Shown: positions 53,592 to 62,831, counted from the stretch's first letter. The stretch: DNA of 64,000 nucleotides from Niabella drilacis (GCF_900101395.1 NZ_FMZO01000011.1:109692-173691), one strand, 5' to 3'. Notes: generated by a model not told the origin, from the letters alone. A program made the numbers and translations.

Positions 53592-55733
53592 TTAAAAAGG
53601 AACGATGTCGATCACCACTTTGGTGCCTGCTGCGCTCCCCTGATCATCATAAAGGTCCTCTATTTTTATCGAAGCTTCCTTCACCAGCCCCTCGCGCAGT
53701 ATGGATACCCGTTGCTCTGTGATCAGGGTGCCTTTCGAATCGAAATGTCCGGTGCCTATTTTCGCTGCTTTTATTGCTGCTGACCTTTCCCGGCCGATAC
53801 CGTTATCGGTTATAGTACAGCGTACACGATCATCAACCTCCTCAAAATGCACGAACAATTGCTTCTCCCCCTTTTTATTTGACAATCCGTGCCAGATGGC
53901 ATTTTCAACAAATGGCTGTACCAACAATGTAGGGAAAAGGATCATTTCCGTGTCCATTTTTTCATCGACCGTGATGCTGTAATGAAAGTTATGCTTTAAG
54001 CGTAATGATTCCAGCGATATATATAGCCGGCACAACTCAACTTCCTGCTGAAGGGGAATGAAATTTTTATCTGCCATATTAAGCACCATACGCAACAACC
54101 GGGAAAACTCAGCCAGGTACTGCGAAGACCGGGAATAGTCTTTCGTTATGATCAGCTCCTGGATCGCGTTGAGGCAATTAAAAATAAAATGGGGTTTCAT
54201 CTGTGCCCGCAATGCTTTTGTTTCCAGCTCGTTTTTTATTCGTTCCAGCTTGCGCTGCTGCAGGGCCCGGCGGTAATAATAGAAAACGCCAAAGAGTGCA
54301 ATCAATACGACTACTCCCAGGACATAAAATAACCGTAACCGCCCCGCAGCAAGTAATTGCAGCTGCTGGATCCGGTTGTTTTTTTGAAGCAAGGCTATGC
54401 GCTGATTCTTTTTATCCGCCTGGTACTTGGCATCCATTTCCGAGGTTTGCCGGGCAAAATGCTGCGTCTGCAAAGAGTCGTAAAATTGCCGCGACAAGGT
54501 GCTATAGTCCAGGGCGGCTTTATAGTTGCCCTGGTTTTCGTTTAACAGGGACAGGTTTTGATAAATGACCGACTGTTGTTCGGTGTTTTGCAACTTTTTC
54601 GCTAATGCCAGCGCGGCCTGCAATGTATCGGCTGCAGGAGCCCATTGTTTCTGCGCAATATAATAGTTCCCCAAAGCCAGCTCCGTTGCCAATATATACC
54701 GCTCTTCACGAATGGACTGCCCCCATACGATGCCCGATGCGGTTTGTAAATAGCCTTCAGCTTTCCGGGCCTGACCTTGCCCTGCGAGGAGTTTAGCGTA
54801 TTCCAAATAAGGGGCCGGATTGGGCGTCGTGCTAAAATGATCATTTTTGAAATTATCGATCCCCAATTTATAATATTTCATAGCCGAATCTATTTGGTTC
54901 AGCTTTTCATAACATGCGGCTTTCCCGGTATAAATGGAGGGATAGAATGCCTTTCTCTTTTCTGGCAAGAGACTGTCTAACTCCATAAAGTAGCTCAGTG
55001 CTTTGGTGTAGGTTTTTTGCTTCACCAGCAGGTAGGCGATATCATGCAACGCCATTATATGTAAGTATTGAAGCCTGTGCATTTTTTTTGCGGCAGTGTC
55101 GGAGGCCGTTTTTTTTATAGATAGTACACCGTCTAAAACGATGTTATAGTACTTCCACGCAGAATCCAATTTCTCTGTTTCTTCATACATCCCTGCAAGG
55201 GCATGATCTACTACAAGCAATGAAATGCTATCGGCCGGTTTTATTGCCTCCAGTACCTGTATCTGCCGTTTGAGGAAACCAATAGTCGAGTCATAGTTCC
55301 GTTCAGCCAGATAATAGTAAGTAGCGGTGATCGCAAGCCCGTCAGACAGGGTAGGCATATTCTCAGAAAGCTGGGCATACTTTACGCAAAGATCTGCGTA
55401 TTTTTTAGCGCTGTCGTTATTGATATACTGCTTATGCAAATAGTAGAATGCTTCCAGGCGGTAAAACTTCGATAGCATAGAGTCATTTTTGCCGGTCATT
55501 GCCAGGCTGGTTCCCCGCCTGACCAAAGGGAGAAAATGTTCTTTGTACTCCTGGCGGAGGTGTAGTTTTTCTGCCTTTTGATACAGGCTGTCCATTTGCG
55601 GGGATGTCGTTGTTTTTGCAGGTGCATTCCGGATCGATTGTTGCCCGCAGGAATTGCAAAACAGAAGTACAGCCGGAACAGCACCAATGATGGCATTTTT
55701 TAGTAGCGTACTTATTTTGGATAGTTTTTTCAT
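53592..55733 (-). CDS. LytS-like histidine kinase with extracytoplasmic TPR domain
   Basis: A 713-residue sensor. The N-terminus is a lipoprotein-like signal (VPAVLLFCNSCGQQ, Cys about 29). A long helical TPR region (about 60-460; several units such as YNIVLDGVLS..., ALSYFMELDSLLPEKRK, AACYEKLNQIDSAMKYYKLG) is followed by one membrane helix (about 466-486) and a coiled coil (RKLERIKNELETKALRAQ). The His_kinase domain has KPHFIFNCLNAIQEL with His515 as phospho-acceptor, and an HATPase end (FVENAIWHGLSNK, TITDNGIG). It pairs with the LytTR regulator downstream. The signal sensed is unknown. Confidence 0.92.
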   Translation of the reverse strand: MKKLSKISTLLKNAIIGAVPAVLLFCNSCGQQSIRNAPAKTTTSPQMDSLYQKAEKLHLRQEYKEHFLPLVRRGTSLAMTGKNDSMLSKFYRLEAFYYLHKQYINNDSAKKYADLCVKYAQLSENMPTLSDGLAITATYYYLAERNYDSTIGFLKRQIQVLEAIKPADSISLLVVDHALAGMYEETEKLDSAWKYYNIVLDGVLSIKKTASDTAAKKMHRLQYLHIMALHDIAYLLVKQKTYTKALSYFMELDSLLPEKRKAFYPSIYTGKAACYEKLNQIDSAMKYYKLGIDNFKNDHFSTTPNPAPYLEYAKLLAGQGQARKAEGYLQTASGIVWGQSIREERYILATELALGNYYIAQKQWAPAADTLQAALALAKKLQNTEQQSVIYQNLSLLNENQGNYKAALDYSTLSRQFYDSLQTQHFARQTSEMDAKYQADKKNQRIALLQKNNRIQQLQLLAAGRLRLFYVLGVVVLIALFGVFYYYRRALQQRKLERIKNELETKALRAQMKPHFIFNCLNAIQELIITKDYSRSSQYLAEFSRLLRMVLNMADKNFIPLQQEVELCRLYISLESLRLKHNFHYSITVDEKMDTEMILFPTLLVQPFVENAIWHGLSNKKGEKQLFVHFEEVDDRVRCTITDNGIGRERSAAIKAAKIGTGHFDSKGTLITEQRVSILREGLVKEASIKIEDLYDDQGSAAGTKVVIDIVPF

Positions 55734-55782
55734 GCGTATTGGCTTCAGAATACAAAAATATACATATAAATAGTCAATATAC

Positions 55783-55859
55783 TACCGCTGCCTCATTTCA
55801 TTTTACCGTTGCCTCATTATAAGGCGCTCCCCATCACCCAGGTATACCGCTGCCTCATT
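55783..55859. promoter_or_regulatory. Three direct repeats, candidate LytTR binding array
   Basis: TACCGCTGCCTCATT at 55783-55797 and 55845-55859, and TACCGTTGCCTCATT at 55804-55818. Spacings are 21 and 41 bp, that is two and four helical turns, so all lie on one face. The cluster sits in the 177-bp divergent region between the kinase gene start (55733) and the first lipoprotein start (55911). A degraded fourth copy (GGCGCTCCCCATC, about 55823) may fill the gap. Confidence 0.75.
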
Positions 55860-55910
55860 AGCACATCTAATGTTGGGCTGCCGCTGTTAGTTTTACTTTA
55901 AAACAGGCCA

Positions 55911-56822
55911 ATGAATACCTCAATTGCCAGGCTATTTGTGATTGCGACGTTGTTATTATGTGCATCCTGCACTAAAAACAATACCCCGAAGCAGCCCGAA
56001 GTACATTACGAAAACGAGCGCATTAAGACACTAACATTGGATGTTTCGCAAAAGATGGTTGCTGATTACTCTTATGACGAGGAAAAAAGACTAAAACGTA
56101 TTGATTACAACTACCCAGACGGCGGCCCACAATCTTCCCTGCGCCTGGAATATGCCCCTCAATCTATATCGGCCAAATTTTACAAAGGCGCCGCTCCGGA
56201 TCCCCTAAAGGAAAGCTATCTTTTTACATTACTGAATGGCAAGGTGGCAACCACCACCGTAAACAAGGCCAATGGTAGCCGTATGGATTTTTATTATGAG
56301 TACGATAATAAAGACCGGATAAGTGAGATAGGCGTTCGTAACATAAGTGCTAACGGCTCCCTATCCATGAGTGCAGACATTTATTTGAGCTATACCGCCG
56401 AAACACAAACGCTGAGATACTACGGAAAGCTGGGCGCAACAGCTACCGATTCAATTATAGAAACAAGAACGCATTATGCTGATGCCGAATTTTTTAGCCT
56501 GGCCAATATTGGCTTTAACTATTTTGGAACGGTGAGCACCGGCCTGGACTATAAGATAGCCGGTATGTATGACCTGAGCATTCCTTTTCCATTCTTCAAG
56601 CCGCTTGTACTGGTGGAGCCCGGCCATCCCAGCCTTACACCCGCGCCATTTCCATTGCAAAAGATGGCTAGAGAAGGGAAAGCGAGAGATATGGACAACG
56701 CTCAAGGCAATGGATGGATGCAGGTAAGCCAGAGCAGCGAATTTCCCTTTGCTGCTTCTTACAGGTATGATGATAAAAACAGGCTTATTCAGGCTTTATC
56801 CTATGCCTTTACCTGGTACTAA
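55911..56822 (+). CDS. YD-repeat-like lipoprotein, array member 1
   Basis: A 303-residue lipoprotein (signal with lipobox LCASC, Cys about 20). The mature part has strand pairs of the YD type (YSYDEEKRLKRIDYNY, YYEYDNKDRISEIGV, YRYDDKNRLIQAL) resembling DUF4595/RHS-like beta units but without an RHS core. It contains the array motif ANIGFNYFGTVSTG. First gene after the divergent LytTR repeat cluster. It is followed after 14 bp by the next member. Probably surface-exposed; function unknown. Confidence 0.75.
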   Translation: MNTSIARLFVIATLLLCASCTKNNTPKQPEVHYENERIKTLTLDVSQKMVADYSYDEEKRLKRIDYNYPDGGPQSSLRLEYAPQSISAKFYKGAAPDPLKESYLFTLLNGKVATTTVNKANGSRMDFYYEYDNKDRISEIGVRNISANGSLSMSADIYLSYTAETQTLRYYGKLGATATDSIIETRTHYADAEFFSLANIGFNYFGTVSTGLDYKIAGMYDLSIPFPFFKPLVLVEPGHPSLTPAPFPLQKMAREGKARDMDNAQGNGWMQVSQSSEFPFAASYRYDDKNRLIQALSYAFTWY

Positions 56823-56836
56823 AAACTTATACAACC

Positions 56837-57559
56837 ATGCACTATACAAAACAGTTACAAACCGCCCTTTTGCTCTGCATCTTATTTTGGAGTTCCTGTA
56901 AAAAAGAGGATGCCCATACGCCGGACCCCGCTTACCTGCGCGTGAAAACGGTTACAGACAAAACCGGCAATGTTTTGCAATATACTTACGATGGGCAAAA
57001 CAGATTGGTGAAAGCAGAAGGCGTAGGCATGTTTTACAAAGAAGAAATGAAATACGAACCCGGCAAAGCCACCTGGACATTGACCAATGTTGATGGCAGT
57101 TTTACGGCAGATTATATGTTGAACACAGACGGTTTGGCAATATCAAAACCACAAGACGGCGGCAATACACTATACTACGAATATGATAACCGGCAGCGTT
57201 TGATACGCACTTATGACGGCGGGCTTGTGCCATCGGAAACTAAACATTATTACAACGCTGCAACGGGGCTAAAAGACAGTATGCGTACTACAAAGGGAGG
57301 CCTATGGCAATTCAGCACCTGGTTCATGTATTATGAAGATAAAACCAACACCACCGGTGATGATAATTTTGGCAGAACTTATTACGGGAGGCAATTTCCA
57401 AAACCTATTAAATCTATTGTTTTACGCCGCCCTGATGGCAACCAGGTAAAGGTAAGCGTTACCAATTATACTTATACCTACGATGCGCAAAACCGCATTG
57501 CGAGCCGAACTTTTACCGGCAACGGACAGTCGGGCACGGAAACATATACTTATTATTAA
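56837..57559 (+). CDS. YD-repeat-like lipoprotein, array member 2 (short form)
   Basis: A 240-residue lipoprotein (FWSSCKK lipobox, Cys about 21). YD units: YTYDGQNRLVKAEG, YYEYDNRQRLIRTYDG, YTYDAQNRIASRTF. It lacks the GF-x-YFG motif of the other members and instead has NFGRTYYGRQFPKP, so it is the most divergent copy and closer to DUF4595-type proteins. It ends with YTYY. Gaps of 14 bp before and 7 bp after it support one transcript. Confidence 0.72.
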   Translation: MHYTKQLQTALLLCILFWSSCKKEDAHTPDPAYLRVKTVTDKTGNVLQYTYDGQNRLVKAEGVGMFYKEEMKYEPGKATWTLTNVDGSFTADYMLNTDGLAISKPQDGGNTLYYEYDNRQRLIRTYDGGLVPSETKHYYNAATGLKDSMRTTKGGLWQFSTWFMYYEDKTNTTGDDNFGRTYYGRQFPKPIKSIVLRRPDGNQVKVSVTNYTYTYDAQNRIASRTFTGNGQSGTETYTYY

Positions 57560-57566
57560 AACAGAA

Positions 57567-58391
57567 ATGATGATGACAAAAAAACTTTGCAGCATATTAT
57601 TCCTTTGTTTGTTTTTTGCTTCTTGCAAAAAAGATGGCGGCAATGCAGCCTCCAAAGCCGATCGTATTGCCGGTATCAAATCTTCGGTATTTCATCATAT
57701 CTATCAATACGATGGTCAAAACCGCCTGACAGGAATTGATTATGGCATTTCTTCTAAAATGAAAGCGGAATACAGCCCTTCCGGTATTGTGCTGCAATGG
57801 TACGACGGGGCAAACAACCCTACTGCCTATCGAATAGAAATGAATGTGGTAGATGGAAGGGTAACAGATGCGATAGAGACCAACGACAATTTCAGCATAC
57901 AGCACGATTATAATTACGACAGCGAGGGAAGAATGCAACAGGCACAGGCAACAAAAAGAAACGCTCAAAACAACCAAACAGTAAACAAAGGGGAATCTAA
58001 ATTTACGTGGAACGGCAGCCTGCTGAGCAAAGTAGTGCTGCAAGTGTGGGATGCCAACGGCGCAAAAACCGACTCCATTATTTGGGATATAAGCTACTAC
58101 GAAAACAAAAAATATTTTACCTGGGAGGATATGGGTTTTTCTTTTTTTGGCAAAGCGCCCATTGGTGGCTTCCCCAATGGATTTGGATTTCGGCTACCGC
58201 TTCTTTTTTTATCAGAAGGTATGATTCCTTCTGCCGCAGCCATGAAAAGCGGTACCCGAAAAAGTTATTACAGGCATAACGGGCAGTGGCAGTTGACTAA
58301 CGGTAATTCGGAGTATCCCGAAACGCTATACGGATACGATGCACAAGGCAGATTAAACAAGTGGGGCGATATTGAAATAAACTGGAAATAA
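57567..58391 (+). CDS. YD-repeat-like lipoprotein, array member 3
   Basis: About 274 residues. Three ATG codons in a row (57567, 57570, 57573) precede the signal TKKLCSILFLCLFFASCKK; an earlier in-frame start lies in the previous gene and is rejected. YD-type units: YQYDGQNRLTGIDYG, YNYDSEGRMQQAQ, YGYDAQGRLNKWG. The array motif reads WEDMGFSFFGKAPIG. The C-terminus WGDIEINWK parallels members 4 and 5. Outer-membrane lipoprotein by inference. Confidence 0.75.
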   Translation: MMMTKKLCSILFLCLFFASCKKDGGNAASKADRIAGIKSSVFHHIYQYDGQNRLTGIDYGISSKMKAEYSPSGIVLQWYDGANNPTAYRIEMNVVDGRVTDAIETNDNFSIQHDYNYDSEGRMQQAQATKRNAQNNQTVNKGESKFTWNGSLLSKVVLQVWDANGAKTDSIIWDISYYENKKYFTWEDMGFSFFGKAPIGGFPNGFGFRLPLLFLSEGMIPSAAAMKSGTRKSYYRHNGQWQLTNGNSEYPETLYGYDAQGRLNKWGDIEINWK

Positions 58392-58403
58392 AAATTCAGA
58401 GAG

Positions 58404-59231
58404 ATGAAAAAAATAATTTATTGTATACTATCGCTGTTGTTATTTATCAGCTCTTGCAAGAAGAATGGAGAAAACACATCCCGTAACGGCCGCAAAAAAA
58501 TTGCGTCTGTAAAAACCGACAAGGTCAATACGTTTATATACGACGACGAAAGGAGGCTGGTACGCGTTAATTACGGGGCAACCGATTACAGGAAAATAGC
58601 ATACAGCCCCACTGGTTTTACGATACAATTATTCGATGCAGGCAATAACCCTGTTGCGGAAACGCTTGGCGCTTTTAATATGGTGGATGGCAAGGTAGTG
58701 TCGGGACAGGAAGCGTACGACAATAACCGGGAGCTTAGCCATACTTACCAATACGATGCCCAGGGAAGGCTCACGCAGCATACCACGCTGCGGTTAGAAA
58801 AAATTACGCATAAAAAACTGGAAACCAAGAAATACTATTATTCCTATGAAGGTAATAACCCCTCAAGGATTATAGAACTAAGCTTTAATGGCGAAAATGT
58901 GCGCCGGGACTCAGCTGTAACCCAATATACCTACTACGAAGACAAAAAATTTTACACCTGGGCTGATATCGGGTTTGATTATTTTGGCACTGTTCCTGCC
59001 GCCATTGATGAGTCGCCGCTAAGAAATTTCCCGGCTTATAACGTTCTATCCACCCTCCCATTCAACAATGCGCCAAAATCAAGCACCAGTAAGCGATACA
59101 GGTGGGACAATGCACAACAAAAATGGAACTACCAGAGTGGTTCTTCAGGAACAGTCCCTGAGGACCTGTACCAAAATGACGCCGATGGATACCTGGTAAA
59201 GTATAGCAGTGCGGATATTGTCTGGCAATAA
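58404..59231 (+). CDS. YD-repeat-like lipoprotein, array member 4
   Basis: A 275-residue lipoprotein (FISSCKK lipobox). Units: FIYDDERRLVRVNYG, YQYDAQGRLTQHTT; array motif YTWADIGFDYFGTVPAA in full; end SSADIVWQ. It is the member most like number 5. Starts 12 bp after member 3. A 135-bp gap follows before the different secreted protein at 59367, so an internal promoter is possible there. Confidence 0.75.
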   Translation: MKKIIYCILSLLLFISSCKKNGENTSRNGRKKIASVKTDKVNTFIYDDERRLVRVNYGATDYRKIAYSPTGFTIQLFDAGNNPVAETLGAFNMVDGKVVSGQEAYDNNRELSHTYQYDAQGRLTQHTTLRLEKITHKKLETKKYYYSYEGNNPSRIIELSFNGENVRRDSAVTQYTYYEDKKFYTWADIGFDYFGTVPAAIDESPLRNFPAYNVLSTLPFNNAPKSSTSKRYRWDNAQQKWNYQSGSSGTVPEDLYQNDADGYLVKYSSADIVWQ

Positions 59232-59366
59232 AGTTTTAAACAGATAGAGCGTATACCCCGATTGGAATAACAGCCCCTCGGCGTTCATCGTCTTTTTAAA
59301 ATGAAAAGAGAATAAAAAAAACAATCTGATAGTTCTCACTATTCCTAACAATTAAAATCTACAATA

Positions 59367-59906
59367 ATGAAAAAAATACTCTCCTTTAGTTTGTGCTTTA
59401 TCTGCGCTGCTACCATAGCCAATGCGCAGGCGAAGCAAAACAATAAGCCTTCCGAACGAAAAGAAAATACCAATATATACAAGAGCAATATTCCGCTCAA
59501 CACATCCACTATAATCGGAGTCTTCACTATTCCCAAATCGGTGGGTTCGCTTGGCAGCACTACTGACTTTATGAGCTACGTAAAATCAAGAGCTATGCTC
59601 ATTAGCTATAAAATGGAGAACGGGCAGCTAACCGATAGAAAAGAAATACCTATCGCAAACATCACAGTGGATAATACAACCCGTGCTAATTTGCCCAATT
59701 ACACGTTCACTTACCAGATCAAAGCAATTGTCCCCTATAATCAACCCATTGATGTAGCGTTTTATACTGTGGACTGGAGCCTGTCGTCCGGAAAATGTCT
59801 TTTTTTGAGTAAAACAGACCAAAACGAATACGCCACATTTTCCGCCAGCAATAAAACCCACACCGGCTTCGATTTTTCAGGAAGCGCTTCCCTCCATCCG
59901 CACTAA
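59367..59906 (+). CDS. Secreted protein of unknown family within the array
   Basis: A 179-residue protein with a signal peptide (MKKILSFSLCFICAATIANAQ) and no lipobox. The mature part is beta-rich, with no YD units (TIIGVFTIPKSVGSLGST, NYTFTYQIKAIVPYNQPIDVAFYTVDWSLSSGKCLFLSK). It has one Cys in the mature part and ends GSASLHPH. No family recognised. It sits between lipoproteins 4 and 5 on the same strand. Confidence 0.6.
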   Translation: MKKILSFSLCFICAATIANAQAKQNNKPSERKENTNIYKSNIPLNTSTIIGVFTIPKSVGSLGSTTDFMSYVKSRAMLISYKMENGQLTDRKEIPIANITVDNTTRANLPNYTFTYQIKAIVPYNQPIDVAFYTVDWSLSSGKCLFLSKTDQNEYATFSASNKTHTGFDFSGSASLHPH

Positions 59907-59953
59907 CGAAAACACGCGTATCAGACACCTTATGGCAAATTAAAGCAACAAAA

Positions 59954-60799
59954 ATGAAACCATATCTCCCGTGTATCATCGTCCTGTTCCTGATTATCGC
60001 CTCCTGCAAAAAAAGCGGTGGCGATCATCCCGGGAACAATAAAAAAATAGTTTCAATGATTGTGAATAGCCGAAACATCGTTTTCAGCTACGATGCACAG
60101 GGCCGGCTACAGCGCATTGATAACGGCGTGGATGCTTCCACCCGGTTTGAGCATAGTGCCGCGGGCATTGTTATACAGCAATACGATGCAGCCGGTAATC
60201 TTCTGCCCACCGGGCGCTGGCAGCTGAATATAGTGAATGGCAGGGTGAGCACAGCAAAAGAAATCGTTGATGGCAATGGTCTTATCAGAAATCACACTTA
60301 CGAGTACGACGGCCAGGGAAGGCTTACAAGGCATATTGCCCGGGAACTGTATGAACCCACCGGCCAGGAAGCACGCACCGTACAATATGTATATGCTTAT
60401 GGCGGAAACAATGCCGGTCATGTAACCTATCTGCACAAAAATGCCGGCGATACCCATGCAAGCGATTCCATTTCCATAGACCTTACTTACTACGAGGGTA
60501 AAAAATTGTACACCTACGCTGATATCGGCTTCAATTATTTTGGCACAGTACCCGTAGGCATGCAGCACCAGGGGCATGGTGTACCCTCGCCCATTAACCG
60601 GATTATTTATACATTTTATTTCCCTGCCAATAACCCCCTGCGCTCTATAAAGGAAACAGCTTATCGATGGAATGCTGTGCAAAACAAATGGCAGCTCGAC
60701 TATTCGCAGAACCCCGTCATATCCGAAAGCGAATATGAGTACGATGCGCAGGGCTACCTTACAAAATGTGCCATCGCAAGCGAAATTAAATGGCAATAA
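59954..60799 (+). CDS. YD-repeat-like lipoprotein, array member 5
   Basis: A 281-residue lipoprotein (LIIASCKK lipobox). Units: FSYDAQGRLQRIDNG, YEYDGQGRLTRHI, YEYDAQGYLTKCA; motif YTYADIGFNYFGTVPVG in full; end ASEIKWQ. Same architecture as members 3 and 4. It starts 47 bp after the secreted protein and is followed after 12 bp by the lipoprotein at 60812. Confidence 0.75.
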   Translation: MKPYLPCIIVLFLIIASCKKSGGDHPGNNKKIVSMIVNSRNIVFSYDAQGRLQRIDNGVDASTRFEHSAAGIVIQQYDAAGNLLPTGRWQLNIVNGRVSTAKEIVDGNGLIRNHTYEYDGQGRLTRHIARELYEPTGQEARTVQYVYAYGGNNAGHVTYLHKNAGDTHASDSISIDLTYYEGKKLYTYADIGFNYFGTVPVGMQHQGHGVPSPINRIIYTFYFPANNPLRSIKETAYRWNAVQNKWQLDYSQNPVISESEYEYDAQGYLTKCAIASEIKWQ

Positions 60800-60811
60800 A
60801 AAATACAACAG

Positions 60812-61582
60812 ATGAAAAAGTTAATTCCAATCATAACAGCAATGGGCGTTGCCTGCCTGTTTACCCAATGCAAGAAAAAAAATACGCCTGTACCATCGGC
60901 CCCCATTGAGCACAAGATAGAATACGGCCACTATATCATTCGCTCCAAATATATGTGCAGCGATGGTAAGGCATTTGTTTTAGGGTCCTTCTCCAACCGC
61001 GAAACACTGGGCTGGACAAGGTTTACGCCGGAGGAAGTGAAATTTATCAAAGAAGACGGACAACCTGCAAACAATACTTATGTATGGTATATTGGCAAAA
61101 CGGTGTATACCGGAAACAGTGTGGAGACAACTCCCAATCCTGCGGGAGGCACGGGGTTTATTAACAGCATCCGATATTACAGCATATTCCAGGATGACCT
61201 GGCCAACAATACGCGTTGGTATTTAAGTGTACCGGAAAATGAGCCCAACGAAATAGATCATGCAGGTTTTGGTACCGGCCCCTCCTGGAATGTGCGCCTG
61301 CAAAACTTTGCTAAAGAAGACCTTCCCAGCCAGCGAATAACCATTGCTAATTTTTCCGTTTCCGATAGCAGCAGCCGGTTTTTACACTATGCAGGCAGCC
61401 GGTGGTGGTATCTTTCCCTGCCTACCGATGATAAAAAAGTCTGTGACGAATTCAATAACGCAGTGATATGGCGACATAGCTGGCTTTGTCCTAATACAAC
61501 AGTTATTGGTGATGGATGGAATGCAGCATGGAAAGGAGAAAGCTGCGGCATCAGCGAATTGATTCTGGAAAAAGTGGATTAA
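60812..61582 (+). CDS. Lipoprotein of unknown family at the array end
   Basis: A 256-residue lipoprotein (LFTQCKK lipobox) with no YD units. It is rich in Trp and Asn (YVWYIGKTVYTGNSVETTPN, RWWYLSLPTDDKKV, HSWLCPNTTVIGDGWNAAWKG) and has three C-terminal cysteines. The fold is not recognised; it could bind a glycan or protein ligand. It starts 12 bp after member 5 and precedes the flavoprotein gene by 14 bp. Confidence 0.65.
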   Translation: MKKLIPIITAMGVACLFTQCKKKNTPVPSAPIEHKIEYGHYIIRSKYMCSDGKAFVLGSFSNRETLGWTRFTPEEVKFIKEDGQPANNTYVWYIGKTVYTGNSVETTPNPAGGTGFINSIRYYSIFQDDLANNTRWYLSVPENEPNEIDHAGFGTGPSWNVRLQNFAKEDLPSQRITIANFSVSDSSSRFLHYAGSRWWYLSLPTDDKKVCDEFNNAVIWRHSWLCPNTTVIGDGWNAAWKGESCGISELILEKVD

Positions 61583-61596
61583 CGAAAACCAGGCAC

Positions 61597-62520
61597 ATGA
61601 CGAATGCAAAACGTATTGCCGTGATCGGCGCCGGCATCAGCGGGCTGGTAACCGCGAGCGCCCTGCAGCAGCGGGGGTATGCGATAACGGTATTTGAAAA
61701 AGACAAAACAATCGGCGGATCATGGGCACGCAGTATTTTCTATGTAGGTGAAGTGGCCCAAACCATCCGGCAAGATTACACATTCTATAACAGCGGCCTT
61801 CCTCCCCTTTCCGGCGAATGGCCGGATGGCGAAGAAATGCAACAATACCTGCAGGCCTATGCATCAAAAAGCAGAATGTACCAATACATCTCTTTTTGTA
61901 CAACAGTGCAGAAAATTCATTTTGATAAAAACGGATGGAGTATTGCCGCCTGGGACAGTGATGATAACAGGCATATAGAGCAAAAATTTGACGCGGTTGT
62001 GGTTTGTACCGGGTTTGAAGCCGATAGTTATCACTATACCAACGGCGCTATTCGGTTTAAGGGGAACCATTTAAATACAATGCTCAACAACAAAGACCGC
62101 TGGTGTTTATATCGTCATATCGGTGTTGCCGGTTCTGAAAGCATTGGTTTTGTAGGCATGAATGGCGGCCTTTATTTTACGCTTACCGCCACTATAGCCG
62201 CACATTGGATGGCAGCTTATCTGAGCGGAGATATACAAACACCCGTAGACAGTCCTTCCGCCAGCCGCTTCAGGCGATATAGTAAAAAGAAAGAACTTTC
62301 GCAGCTTACACATTACCTGAACCTCCTTTTAAAAGATATGGGCAGCAAACCGCCGGCCGGCAGCAACCTGCTGCTGCGCTTAATGGGCCAACCATTTCAT
62401 CCGGAAGCATACATAGACGCACTCAACAGGGTGCCGCTCCTGCATGATCGATCCTCATATAATATGAGTCATGCCGGAAAGCCGTTGAAAACAATACCAT
62501 ACAGATCCGGGAACCAATAA
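61597..62520 (+). CDS. FMO-like flavoprotein lacking the NADPH-binding domain
   Basis: A 307-residue protein from ATG 61597 (MTNAKRIAVIGAGISGLVTASAL). The FAD Rossmann motif GAGISG is intact, followed by FEKDKTIGGSWA and DAVVVCTGFEADSY. After that it jumps to the C-terminal FMO region (LYRHIGVAGSESIGFVGMNGG...AAHWMAAYLSGDIQTP). The middle domain with the second Rossmann motif (about 150 residues in flavin monooxygenases) is missing. The reading frame is continuous, so the deletion is in frame. Either a degenerate enzyme or a reduced flavoprotein form. An upstream in-frame ATG lies in the previous gene. Confidence 0.65.
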   Translation: MTNAKRIAVIGAGISGLVTASALQQRGYAITVFEKDKTIGGSWARSIFYVGEVAQTIRQDYTFYNSGLPPLSGEWPDGEEMQQYLQAYASKSRMYQYISFCTTVQKIHFDKNGWSIAAWDSDDNRHIEQKFDAVVVCTGFEADSYHYTNGAIRFKGNHLNTMLNNKDRWCLYRHIGVAGSESIGFVGMNGGLYFTLTATIAAHWMAAYLSGDIQTPVDSPSASRFRRYSKKKELSQLTHYLNLLLKDMGSKPPAGSNLLLRLMGQPFHPEAYIDALNRVPLLHDRSSYNMSHAGKPLKTIPYRSGNQ

Positions 62521-62831
62521 AACTGACGTCAAAAACGAAGGCAGATATAAGAGCGCTTCTCGTACTGCTGATCTGCCTGATCAACGCCACCACACTGATT
62601 TTATGGAAAGTCTTTTCCCAAGTGCAGGCGGGCAACAAAACGATGATATATACTATTTCCGGTGTAATTGCTTTTCCCGTATTAATGGCGCTGCTGAAAC
62701 AAAACAGGACTCAGCAATTCAGCCCGGGTATTAATAACCCTTACAGGAACGAGCTTGTTAAAAAGCGACTGGTATCTCCGCTGTTTGGAACAGGCAGCAA
62801 CCGCGCTCCCCTGTCATATCTGCCTGCGTAG
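62463..62831 (+). other. Start-less open frame encoding two membrane helices
   Basis: From 62463 the frame is open to 62831 and, from about 62526, encodes a plausible small membrane protein (ADIRALLVLLICLINATTLIL, then TISGVIAFPVLMALLKQN and a polar tail). There is no ATG upstream of the first helix; GTG 62622 or ATG 62643 would begin after it. It may be a gene that lost its start, or use a rare start codon. Overlaps the flavoprotein 3' end. Confidence 0.3.

Noticed and set aside
55911..60799. Reading the YD-unit lipoproteins as RHS toxins
   Set aside because: They are 240-303 residues, start with lipoboxes and lack the RHS core and any toxin tip.
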